Below the pieces are notes generated by a model. It searched no databases and was not told the DNA's origin. It saw only the letters and a list, made by a program, of their open reading frames with translations. Below, in pieces: positions 23,577 to 31,597 of a stretch of 36,163 nt of DNA. Made by a program: the position numbers and the translations under genes. Origin of the DNA: Acidobacteriota bacterium (lineage in GTDB: Bacteria; Acidobacteriota; Terriglobia; Acidiferrales; UBA7541); assembly GCA_003223215.1 (NCBI GenBank), contig QHYH01000141.1, positions 1 to 36,163 of the forward strand. The letters are read 5' to 3'. Position 1 is the first letter of the stretch, and each line of letters opens with the position of its first letter.

Positions 23577-25109
23577 CTATCTTGCTCGGGCTCGCTGCAG
23601 TAAGGGTCGCAGTCCCCGGATATCCTTTACCCGTTCCAGGTCGAACACACTCTCAACGAGCTTCGCGCATTGTGTCGCTCCCAGGACCGGTGTTATCAAG
23701 TCGCGGGCCTTCGCAACAATTTCCTCACGCGTCATGGGGTTCTTGGGCGTACCCCGCACACTATCAACCCGTTGTGTGAGGTGCGTCCCATCCGTCAGTT
23801 GGATCTCCGCAATCGCCACGCGCAAAGGCATCACGCGCTCTAATTGCTCATCAGGAATCAGTTTCACCTTTTCGCGTTCCCGGAGCGTCGCCACATCCTT
23901 CATGCGTCCTTTGTCGTGCGCCGAATGGAACGTAACCGTCTTATCCATCAGCATCACTGCGGCCATGTGCTGCAGGCAGATGTCCGGAATCTCGCGGTTG
24001 TTCACGATCGCCGCCTCGTCCGTCGCCAGCTGCACCGATACCTGTTGCACTTCATTCGAATGGAAGTCGCGCTGCTCGCGCAGGATTTCGAGGGCGTCCA
24101 GAGCCGCCTGGATTGGCGAACCTACCGGCCATTTCTTGATGTTCGTTCGCAGGATTTCATAACGCTCGCCTAGTTGTTCGATCAGTGCTGCCGGATCAGC
24201 ATGCGGGTTGTATGCTTGAAAGAAATTATCCTTCCCCGACAAGATGTCCTCGACGCCCGTCCATCCCGCTTGGACAACCAACGCAGATGTGACTCCGCTG
24301 CGCGCCGTCATGCCGCCGAAGTGGAATGCTTTCTGGATGTGGTCGGTGTCGCGGTTCCATGCGCCAAGGCCGGAGGATTGATGGGCCGTATATCCCAGAA
24401 GAAATCGCATCTGCTCTGCGTTCAACCTCGCGGCGCTGCCGGCGGCCGCTGCCGCGCCGAAAAGTGGCGAGATGCTGTGAGTGCTCCAGTGGCTCTCCGC
24501 TTCAAACTGCTGCCCACCCAGAGTCATTGTGAAGCGCGGTCCAACGTCGTAGCCGAGGGTCACGGCGCGCAGGAAGTGTGCCCCGCTGATTCCGAACCGC
24601 TCCCCAGCCGCAAGCGCAGCGGGCACGACCGCACACCCCGGATGTGATTGTGATGGCGCGTGGGAGTCGTCGGTCTCGTCGGCATGGGCCAGCATCCCAT
24701 TCGTCAGTGCCGCCTCGATCGGGCCGCATACAATTTTCGAGGCAACTACCGTTGCGACCTCCTTGCCGCCATACGCGCCGGCGAACTGCAGCGCCGCGCG
24801 TCCGGGCGTCAGCTCCGAACCCGAAATCATCGCCGCCACGGTATCCAGGATGTGTTGCTTCGTTTTCTCGATCACTTCGTCCGGCAGCTCGCGGCCACTC
24901 GCTTCGCTCATATATAAGCTGAGTTTGTCCATGACCGCGCTCATGCCTTGCCCAGTCAAATCCGGGCTGGGAAATGGTTCGACTAACGCCATTCCGGGCG
25001 GAATGGCCGCACTTGCGACCGCTAGACCTGCGAGTTCGAATAGCTTGCGCCGGGAGAGAATTGCCCGGTGGTCCTCTGCTGGTAGGTATTTGCTTAGTTG
25101 ATCTCTCAT
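23577..25109 (-). CDS. MmgE/PrpD-family protein with twin-arginine-like leader (510 aa)
   Basis: The start at 25109 follows AGGAAGGGG. It makes the protein colinear from residue 1 with the paralog at 20.7 kb, with the Arg pair at 20-21 in both; an ATG seven codons upstream is less likely. The leader is ILSRRKLFELAGLAVASAA then IPPGMA. Family features: DKLSLYMSEASGRELPDEVI, HILDTVAAMISGSELTPGRA, AHADETDDSH (141-150), SQSHPGCAVVPAALAAGERF and VGSPIQAALDAL. It heads an operon with the TarD-like gene and has the conserved block 81 bases upstream. Catalytic role unknown; a hydratase/dehydratase, decarboxylase or epimerase on a hydroxy-dicarboxylate is the family-based guess. The apparent export signal should be tested, since characterised relatives are intracellular. 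Confidence 0.88.
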   Translation of the reverse strand: MRDQLSKYLPAEDHRAILSRRKLFELAGLAVASAAIPPGMALVEPFPSPDLTGQGMSAVMDKLSLYMSEASGRELPDEVIEKTKQHILDTVAAMISGSELTPGRAALQFAGAYGGKEVATVVASKIVCGPIEAALTNGMLAHADETDDSHAPSQSHPGCAVVPAALAAGERFGISGAHFLRAVTLGYDVGPRFTMTLGGQQFEAESHWSTHSISPLFGAAAAAGSAARLNAEQMRFLLGYTAHQSSGLGAWNRDTDHIQKAFHFGGMTARSGVTSALVVQAGWTGVEDILSGKDNFFQAYNPHADPAALIEQLGERYEILRTNIKKWPVGSPIQAALDALEILREQRDFHSNEVQQVSVQLATDEAAIVNNREIPDICLQHMAAVMLMDKTVTFHSAHDKGRMKDVATLREREKVKLIPDEQLERVMPLRVAIAEIQLTDGTHLTQRVDSVRGTPKNPMTREEIVAKARDLITPVLGATQCAKLVESVFDLERVKDIRGLRPLLQRARAR

Positions 25110-25190
25110 GCTTTCCCCTTCCTGGGGCACCCCGCTATGGCTTTAACCTGTTCAAAAGTGGTCGCGCGAAATCGGTCCTCGTGATGAGAC

Positions 25191-25230
25191 TATGTCACCA
25201 GCAAAGTCATATTCCTGAAAACAGTATTAA
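25191..25230 (-). promoter_or_regulatory. Conserved upstream block of the first MmgE/PrpD gene
   Basis: Gap-free 32/40 match to 22299-22338, including the exact 17-mer at 25214-25230. It lies 81 bases before the start codon, against 86 for the other copy, so position is also conserved. Probably the control region of the MmgE/PrpD - TarD-like operon. Confidence 0.55.
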
Positions 25231-25769
25231 ATCTCTTTAACTCGGCCAGACATTTGCTTATCCACACTGCCTCCCGAACCCCGATTCCCGGAGTGTGGTC
25301 CTAGTCACTGTAGGTAGCGATTTTCGGGGTGGCTCATGTGTCTCAACGTGCGAGGGCTAACCTCGACAGTTGTTCTTTTACAGGATCCTGTTCGGAATGC
25401 TCACTTATGCAGCTGGCGTCCGGTATCATCGCACACGTGTGGTCCGACCTCGTTGCCGGTTACTGCACGTTTAGAGATCGAGCAATAGGTGGGCTCCCGG
25501 CGGTGATTGATAGCTCCTTTCGGACTGATCTACTGGATTGTGCCCGAGTCGTTGGTAGCTTGGAAACAAACCAGAAACGGGGTTCTGGGAGGCTGGCAAG
25601 ACAGCGCACGTGGCGTCACTCGGCGGTGTACGCCATAACTAGACGAAGTAGGTGGCATTCACCCCAAAGCTTTCGGTCCAACTTCGGTCCAATTCAAGAG
25701 CAGGGTCAATGGCCTTAAAGTCCCGTAAGCGACACCAGATGCGGCACTTAGATGTTTTCTCCCGCCTTT
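25231..25769. other. Non-coding region left of the integration scar
   Basis: No gene is supported. The only clear structure is a pair of direct repeats, TTCGGTCCAA at 25672-25681 and 25683-25692 (11-base period), with a third copy at 25882-25891 on the other side of the tRNA fragment. Such short repeats around an attachment site could be recombinase arm sites, but this is speculative. Confidence 0.4.
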
Positions 25770-25814
25770 TTCGGGACCAGGAGGTCGATGGTTCAAATCC
25801 ATTCGCCCCGACCA
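25770..25814 (+). tRNA. tRNA-Pro(CGG) 3' fragment, probable attachment site
   Basis: The sequence reads as the 3' part of a tRNA from the anticodon loop onward: loop TTCGGGA (25770-25776, anticodon CGG 25772-25774), stem CCAGG, variable AGGTC, T-arm GATGG-TTCAAAT-CCATT, acceptor CGCCCCG, discriminator A and CCA at 25812-25814. The 5' half (D-arm, acceptor CGGGGCG, stem CCTGG) is missing: upstream bases do not pair. A CGCCCCG-A-CCA end with a CGG anticodon fits tRNA-Pro. Fragments running from the anticodon loop to CCA are typical attR/attL cores of tRNA-targeting integrases. It is not a functional tRNA. Confidence 0.8.
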
Positions 25815-25849
25815 CTTACCTTATTCCTTTCAAGCCATTGCAGCCATTT

Positions 25850-26116
25850 CTAAAACGGGCGCGGATTCGCGTTTCGCTCCATTCGGTCCAATTGAGCGCT
25901 TTTTTGACGAAGACTGCTTCCGGGCTTGGGTTTCCACCTTCCGTCCAAAAAGTGCGTTGAACCCACTGGCCGCGAAATGTACTCCCGTAGCATGGCCGCC
26001 ATCGAAGGATGAAGGTCCACTTCCCGTTCACCGTTTGCGGTTTTCAGGAAGTCGTGCACTTCCGAACCCCAAGCCTTCTCAACGATCTTGACGGTGGAGC
26101 AATCCGGGGACGAGTT
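25850..26116 (-). pseudogene. Tyrosine recombinase (phage-type integrase) remnant
   Basis: The minus-strand frame reads SPDCSTVKIVEKAWGSEVHD then FLKTANGEREVDLHPSMAAM and LREYISRPVGSTHFL. This is the beta-sheet region of the catalytic domain of phage-type integrases (compare KT..G.REVDLHP..A.ML.E.I). After that, similarity fades and the frame ends NPRPF. The C-terminal HxxR and catalytic Tyr are not recognisable, nor are the N-terminal domains. It points toward the tRNA-Pro fragment 36 bases away, the usual arrangement of an integrase gene and its attachment site. Confidence 0.7.
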
Positions 26117-26248
26117 GTGGGTTGAGAACCGAGACCGTGGGAGGTAGGGGTGTGGGGGCGTGCTTGCTACTGGAACCGGTCAGTGACCGTTCCGCTTGTC
26201 AGTCTGTTGTGTGTCGAAAGGGATTGTGGAATTAGAACGTTCGGTGAG

Positions 26249-28915
26249 CTATTCGTATCTCAAAGCGACCATCGGATCGACACGCATTGCACGCCACGCG
26301 GGAATATAACACGCTGCCATGGCCACTGCCGAAAATAAGATAGCGACTCCGAGGAATGTTGAGGTGTCGGTTGCCTTGATCCCAAAGAGAAGGTTTGTCA
26401 TCAAGCGGGTTAAAGCCCAGGAGCCTGCTAGGCCCACTGCAACACCAACAAGAGTAAGACCTGAGCCTTCCTTTATGATCAAACACAATACGCTGGCGCG
26501 CAGAGCTCCGAGGGCCATCCGGATTCCTATTTCAGCAGTTTTTTGACGGACAGAGTATGCGAGCAGTGCGTACAACCCTACCAGGGAGAAGACCAGAGCG
26601 ATACCAGAAAACGACGATAGGAGCGTCGTCTGAAAGCGCCGCTCTTCGGTTGCTTCGGAGACAAGCTGGTCCATGGTCCGAGTGTCGGCGACCGCCAAGG
26701 CGGGGTCGAGCACGCTTAATTCCCTGCGAACGGCGGCAGTAATCGTTTCCGGTTTCGTGGTTGTCCGAATAACAATCGATGCCGTTGGGAAGGTCGATTG
26801 CCAGAATGGCAGGTAAGCTTGTGGCCGCGGCTTCTCTTCCAGGCTTGCATTGCGGATGTCATCAACAACGCCAACGATGGTCCACCACGTCGGTTGAGCG
26901 GCGCCATCAATAAAGTGGAAGCGCTTCCCCAACGAACTTTGGCCCGGGAAATATCTCTCTGCGAATGTCCGGCTGACAATAGCCACATTCGGATGGCCTG
27001 CGGAATCGATATCTGTGAAATACCGCCCTTCAAGAAGGCGAATCCCCATTGCCGCAAAATAGTGGGGCGTAACGGACCTCGTTTGGAAAAAAACCTTCTC
27101 GTCAAAATTGTGCCCCTCTACCGCCAGCCAGCTGAGGCCTTCCGAGTGTCCGAGAGGCAAGTTCGTCACTGCCCCGGCTGCTTGTACGCCCGGCAAGACA
27201 CTGATCCTGTCGAGCAGGTCCCGGTAAAAGGCGATCTGGCGCTCGGGTTGGTATCTTGCGTCGAGGGAAAGGCTCACGGTAACCGTCGAATGTGGGTCGA
27301 AGCCTTTTTCGACGGACAGCACTTTGACGAGACTGCGGATGAGCAGCCCGGATCCCGTTAGCAACACAACTGTCAACGCTACCTGGGCAACGATTAGTCC
27401 CTGGCGAAACCGGCTTCGCGTGCCTTTGACGCTTCTATTTCCCGTTTGAGTCAGGACTTGGGCAGGATCGCAACGCGAAACGGCCAACGCAGGAAACAAA
27501 CCGAACAACAGGCTTGTCAAGATGGAAATGCTCAGCGCGAAGAGCAGAACTCGCACGTCAACGGATGTTTCCTCCAACCGCGGAATGTTCCCGGGATCGA
27601 GTCGCACGAGAACGCGAATCGAGGCGAATGCCAACAGGACTCCCAACGTCCCCCCAGAAATACCTAGAAAAAGAGATTCGGCGAGAAGCTGGCGAAGCAA
27701 GCGTGCCCGCCCCGCACCGAGGGCGGTCCTCACTCCCATTTCACGAATTCGAGCGCTACCACGCACCATCGCCAATCCTGCAACGTTGCTGCAAGCAATC
27801 AACAACAAAAGTCCTACAGCCCCCATCAGAAGCAGGAGCGCGTGTCGCGAACCACCGGTGACGGAATCGAACAAGGGCTGGACTTGCGCCCCGAACCCGC
27901 GATCCTTTGGCGGGCGCAGCAAATCAATGCTCGCCATGAGCGAACTCATCTCTGCCTGTGCCTGCTCCACGGAAACGCCCGGACGCAATCGGCCAATGGC
28001 GTCTCCAGCGCTGTCTTCGCGATTGGCCTTTTGCTCGGCTGGCATAGCCCAGGGGATCCAAATGTCGGTTACCTTGGGCGCATCGAGTACATCCGTGGCT
28101 CGCGGAAACGCAAAGCCAGCGGGCATAACGCCAATGATCCGATAAGGTCTCGCATCGAGGAGAAGTGTCTTGCCCAAAACGCCCCTCTCCGCTCCGAATC
28201 GTTCTCGCCACAAACTGTGGCTGATTACTGCGACTTGCTCGTGTCCGGGTCCGTCGTCCTCGGAATTAACCGTGCGTCCCAACTCTGGCGCCACTCCCAT
28301 CGTCTCGAAGAAGCTTCCTGTAACCCTTGCTCCACCCAAGGCGTCCGCGCGCCCATCCGCCGCAACATTGAATTTTGCAGTGCCAAATAAAGCGAGGCTC
28401 ACGAATGAGCGGTTCTGCTTTTGCAGGTCGAAGAAGTCTGCATTCATCGGTGTCAGATATTCGATAGGTAGTTGAAATCGCGGATTGGGCGACCATAGAT
28501 ATACAAGGCGATCGGGATGCGGGTAGGGCAGCGAACGTATCAGAACGGCATTGATTAAGCTAAAGACTGTCGTGCTGGCACCGATGCCGAGGACCAGTGT
28601 GAGAACGGCGACGGCGGTGAAGCCGGGAGACTTGCGCATAGTCCGCAACCCGTACCGCAAATCCTGAATCAGGTCTTGAATCCAGTTAACTCGGCGCGCG
28701 TCGCGACACTCTTCTTTTACCTTCTCCCCGCCGCCCAGGTCTAGCCGCGCACGGCGGTGCGCCTCTTCTTGCGTCATCCCCTGCACGACGTATTCCTCGG
28801 TTTTTCGTGCGAGGTGGTCGCGCAGCTCGTCGTCCAATTCCTGGTCCGCCTGCGCCCAGTGAAACAATGACCGGAGCCGCAGGGGAATCGTGAACAGCCA
28901 ATGTTCCGGTCGCAT
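26249..28915 (-). CDS. ADOP-type FtsX/MacB permease (888 aa)
   Basis: Start at 28915 after GGAGG. Residues 1-75 form the ADOP prefix ([35 protein letters not shown]). Next come a membrane helix (FTAVAVLTLVLGIGAST), a MacB-like extracytoplasmic domain (about 125-340), and a helix cluster (LLLLMGAVGLLLLIACSNVA; GARIREMGVRTALGAGRARL pattern). A second extracytoplasmic domain (about 490-730) and a last FtsX helix group follow (SGIALVFSLVGLYALLAYSV; EIGIRMALGALRASVL). The tail [11 protein letters not shown] is the family signature. Such permeases resemble MacB/LolC-type subunits, but no ATPase is encoded here and the substrate is unknown. Last gene of a four-permease array, 14 bases after the preceding stop. 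Confidence 0.92.
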   Translation of the reverse strand: MRPEHWLFTIPLRLRSLFHWAQADQELDDELRDHLARKTEEYVVQGMTQEEAHRRARLDLGGGEKVKEECRDARRVNWIQDLIQDLRYGLRTMRKSPGFTAVAVLTLVLGIGASTTVFSLINAVLIRSLPYPHPDRLVYLWSPNPRFQLPIEYLTPMNADFFDLQKQNRSFVSLALFGTAKFNVAADGRADALGGARVTGSFFETMGVAPELGRTVNSEDDGPGHEQVAVISHSLWRERFGAERGVLGKTLLLDARPYRIIGVMPAGFAFPRATDVLDAPKVTDIWIPWAMPAEQKANREDSAGDAIGRLRPGVSVEQAQAEMSSLMASIDLLRPPKDRGFGAQVQPLFDSVTGGSRHALLLLMGAVGLLLLIACSNVAGLAMVRGSARIREMGVRTALGAGRARLLRQLLAESLFLGISGGTLGVLLAFASIRVLVRLDPGNIPRLEETSVDVRVLLFALSISILTSLLFGLFPALAVSRCDPAQVLTQTGNRSVKGTRSRFRQGLIVAQVALTVVLLTGSGLLIRSLVKVLSVEKGFDPHSTVTVSLSLDARYQPERQIAFYRDLLDRISVLPGVQAAGAVTNLPLGHSEGLSWLAVEGHNFDEKVFFQTRSVTPHYFAAMGIRLLEGRYFTDIDSAGHPNVAIVSRTFAERYFPGQSSLGKRFHFIDGAAQPTWWTIVGVVDDIRNASLEEKPRPQAYLPFWQSTFPTASIVIRTTTKPETITAAVRRELSVLDPALAVADTRTMDQLVSEATEERRFQTTLLSSFSGIALVFSLVGLYALLAYSVRQKTAEIGIRMALGALRASVLCLIIKEGSGLTLVGVAVGLAGSWALTRLMTNLLFGIKATDTSTFLGVAILFSAVAMAACYIPAWRAMRVDPMVALRYE
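28786..28903 (-). repeat. 118-bp perfect repeat shared with 34180-34297
   Basis: The 5' coding region of the permease at 26.2-28.9 kb is identical over 118 bases to 34180-34297, the 5' end of the permease at 31.6-34.3 kb. Similarity continues with scattered mismatches over the ribosome-binding site. The rest of the two genes differs much more, so this is a recent duplication or gene-conversion tract. Confidence 0.9.
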
Positions 28916-28929
28916 ACTCCGACCCTCCT

Positions 28930-31362
28930 CTACTCATACCTCAAAGCGACCATCGGATCGACGCTCATTGCCCGCCGCGCTGGAATGTAGGTGCCAACGA
29001 GCGCGACTCCACCCAGCAGCAGCGACAAGGCAGCGAAGGTGAGGGGATCGTAAGGTCGAACGCCGTACAGCAGGCCGGCCAGCAACCGTGTGAGGCCCAA
29101 GGCCAGAATGATGCCCGCAACCAGGCCAATCAAGGTGGGACGCAGCCCCTCCCGGAGCACCAGCCCCAAAACGTCGCGCCGGGTGGCGCCGAGAGCCGAG
29201 CGGATGCCGAGCTCATGCGTGCGGCGACTGATCGAATAAGAAATCACCCCGTAGATGCCGATGCCGGCCAGAAGCAGAGCGATGGCGGCGAAGATGCCCA
29301 GCACGGAGGCGGAGACGTGCTGGCGCCAGATTGACTCGGAAATGACCTCCTGCATGGTTCGCAACTGTATCACTGGCTGATCGCTGTCGACCTGCTGCAC
29401 CGCCTGGCGCACGGCCATGGCCACGTCGAGCGGGTCCGACACCGTGCGGATGGCGAAGGTCACCAGGAAGGAAGCAAACGGGTGCTGAGCGTAGGGCTCG
29501 TACAACTCCGGCTGCGCCTGCGATTCAACCGAGTCCTGTTTAGAGTCCGCAACCACGCCCACGATCGTGGCGGACGCGCCTTTCGGGCAGACGCCGGGCA
29601 GTTGTTGGATGAGGGCGTCCTCTCCGGGCCAGTAGAGGCGCGCCATCGCCTGATTGACGATCCGAACGCAGGGAGCGTCAATCCGATTTTCGGCCTCGGT
29701 GAAATCGCGTCCCTCGACGAGGCGCGTGCCCATGGCCTGAAAGTACTCCGGACTGACGCCGCGTCCGGCTACCAGGACGGTGCTGCCAGGACCGCCAGGG
29801 GAGTTCGGCGGGGAGGGAAATGCGAGCGAGACATGGAATCCCGTGAACGGCAGGTTGTTCGCCATTCCCGCAGACTTTACGCCCGGAATGTCCCGGATAC
29901 GTGCCAACACGCCGCGGTAGAAGTCGGCAGACTGCGGGGGCGAATACTTGTAGTTCATCAGCGGCACGCGTACGGTCAGGAGGTGATCGGGATCGAATCC
30001 CGTTGGAGTGGCGGCCAGCTGCCGGAAGCTTTGAACCATCAAGCCCGCCCCGACGAGCAGCACCAGGGCGAGCGCGATTTCGCAGGTCAGCAGCGCGCTC
30101 TGCAGACGCGTTCCGCGAGCGCCGGCCGCAGCTCTTCCGTGCTCCTTCAGCCACTCGCTGATGTCGATGCGCGAAGCCCTCAAAGCCGGCAGCAATCCGA
30201 CGCCGATTCCGGTGAGCAGGGAGAGGGCCGCAGCAAAGCCAAAAACCGCCAGGTTCATCGAAATGTGGTGCAGCGCCTGGGTCTCAACCAGGTTGTACTG
30301 CGGAACCAGACTGACGATCACGGCGAGGCCCGAGCGCGCCAGCATCACGCCGCCGACGCCGGCTGCAGCCGCAAGCAGCACACTTTCCACCACCAGTTGC
30401 CGGACCAATCTCGGCCGACCAGCGCCCAGCGCGGCACGAACCGCTATTTCGCCCTGACGCGCCGTGCCCCGAGCGAGCAGCATGCTCGCCACATTCGCGC
30501 AGACGATCATCAGCATGAAAGCCACCGCGCCGAGGAGCGCGAAGATCGCCTCACGGAGCATTCCCCGAACCTCCGGACTCCTGAAGGGAACTACGGGAGC
30601 GCTCCACCCGGAGTTTGTCTTGGGGTACTGTACCGCGAGGCGCGCTGCGACGGTGTCCATGACGGCCTGAGCCTGCCGGAGCGTAACGCCTCGATTCAGG
30701 CGCGCGACCACGCTCAGCCTGCGATCCTCATGGTTCGCTCGGTCCGCCGCGCTGAATGTCAGCGGAGTCCACATCTGCGTGTTGGCTGCCGGAAACTCAA
30801 AGTCCGCTGGAGCGATTCCAATAACCCAGTACAACTTGCCGTCGAGCGCAAGCGCCTTCCCAAGGATCCGGGGATTAGACGCAAAGTGACTTCGCCAGTA
30901 CTGATGGCTCAGGATCACCGCCTGAGTCTCGTTCGGAGCGAACGTACGGCCGCGGAAGGCGTTGACGCCCAGCACTTGAAACAGGTTCGGTGTCACCGGC
31001 GACGCCCAGACTTCGTCCGGGTCGCCGCCGCCGGTCAGCGCGTGAAATTCCCACGACTGATACGCAGCGACTCCTGTGAACACCGGGGCCTGTGCTTGCC
31101 AGTCTGTGAAGTCTCCGGCGGACACTTCGTTGATCTCACCGGGCGCCGTCGTGGGGCCCTTTTCAGTGATCGCCACAAGTTCGGCGGACCTCGCATAAGG
31201 CGCCGAATGGAGCAGCACGGTGTCGACCACGCTGAAGATGGCGGTCGTGGCGCCGATGCCGAGGGCGAGGGTGATGATCGCAACCGAGGTGAATCCCGGG
31301 CTCTTGCGCAACATGCGGAGGCCGAAACGAAGATCTTGCGCGAGATCCTGCAGCCAATTCAT
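28930..31362 (-). CDS. ADOP-type permease, main part, separated from its prefix (810 aa)
   Basis: It begins [40 protein letters not shown], and contains two extracytoplasmic modules and two FtsX helix groups ([77 protein letters not shown]). It ends [14 protein letters not shown]. In siblings this is continuous with an N-terminal prefix. Here the prefix is in another frame (31359-31583), with a four-base ATGA overlap at 31359-31362. An alternative Met lies at 31371. The conserved CRD(A/M)R linker before the Met is still readable in this frame, which supports a small deletion as the cause. Possibly two coupled polypeptides, otherwise a recent frameshift or an assembly error. Confidence 0.85.
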   Translation of the reverse strand: MNWLQDLAQDLRFGLRMLRKSPGFTSVAIITLALGIGATTAIFSVVDTVLLHSAPYARSAELVAITEKGPTTAPGEINEVSAGDFTDWQAQAPVFTGVAAYQSWEFHALTGGGDPDEVWASPVTPNLFQVLGVNAFRGRTFAPNETQAVILSHQYWRSHFASNPRILGKALALDGKLYWVIGIAPADFEFPAANTQMWTPLTFSAADRANHEDRRLSVVARLNRGVTLRQAQAVMDTVAARLAVQYPKTNSGWSAPVVPFRSPEVRGMLREAIFALLGAVAFMLMIVCANVASMLLARGTARQGEIAVRAALGAGRPRLVRQLVVESVLLAAAAGVGGVMLARSGLAVIVSLVPQYNLVETQALHHISMNLAVFGFAAALSLLTGIGVGLLPALRASRIDISEWLKEHGRAAAGARGTRLQSALLTCEIALALVLLVGAGLMVQSFRQLAATPTGFDPDHLLTVRVPLMNYKYSPPQSADFYRGVLARIRDIPGVKSAGMANNLPFTGFHVSLAFPSPPNSPGGPGSTVLVAGRGVSPEYFQAMGTRLVEGRDFTEAENRIDAPCVRIVNQAMARLYWPGEDALIQQLPGVCPKGASATIVGVVADSKQDSVESQAQPELYEPYAQHPFASFLVTFAIRTVSDPLDVAMAVRQAVQQVDSDQPVIQLRTMQEVISESIWRQHVSASVLGIFAAIALLLAGIGIYGVISYSISRRTHELGIRSALGATRRDVLGLVLREGLRPTLIGLVAGIILALGLTRLLAGLLYGVRPYDPLTFAALSLLLGGVALVGTYIPARRAMSVDPMVALRYE

Positions 31363-31583
31363 TTTGCGCATATCCCGGCACCTTTTGTTTGTTCGACTCC
31401 GCCCATTTCAAGCAGCGCGATCCGCCGCGCCGCTTGCGCCGCCATTCCCTTGGCGACGTATTCCTCAGTTTTCTGTTCGATGTGATCCCAGAGTTCCTCC
31501 TCCAGTTCCTGGTCAACCTTTCTTTGGCGAAATAACGACCTCAACCGAAGAGGAAACATGTACAGCCAATGTTCAGGTCGCAC
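31359..31583 (-). CDS. Detached ADOP prefix domain (74 aa), frameshifted 5' part of the permease
   Basis: A GTG start at 31583, eight bases after GGAGG, gives [38 protein letters not shown] and [20 protein letters not shown]. It aligns with residues 1-70 of the sibling permeases (MRPEHW..., LDLGGIEQTKEKCRD). The frame slips around 31380: siblings read TK-E-x-CRD, whereas here it reads TKGAGICAK and then TGA. The ATG at 31601 is in frame but sits before the ribosome-binding site. On its own it would be a small cytoplasmic helical protein. Confidence 0.7.
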   Translation of the reverse strand: MRPEHWLYMFPLRLRSLFRQRKVDQELEEELWDHIEQKTEEYVAKGMAAQAARRIALLEMGGVEQTKGAGICAK

Positions 31584-31597
31584 GACACGACCCTCCT

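Noticed and set aside
7587-26131. A 14-base sequence TCTCGGTTCTCAAC near 7590 that recurs inverted near 26118
   Set aside because: A match of this length is expected by chance a few times in 36 kb on both strands, and the flanks do not match.
26177-26189. Palindrome CGGTCAGTGACCG downstream of the permease array as a terminator
   Set aside because: The stem is only 6 bp with a one-base centre and no T-run follows, so terminator function is not supported.
29482-31485. A 667-codon open frame on the plus strand opposite a permease gene
   Set aside because: It is antisense to a clearly conserved permease, is Arg/Gln/His/Ala-rich with no recognisable domain, and is the kind of long shadow frame expected in GC-rich coding DNA.
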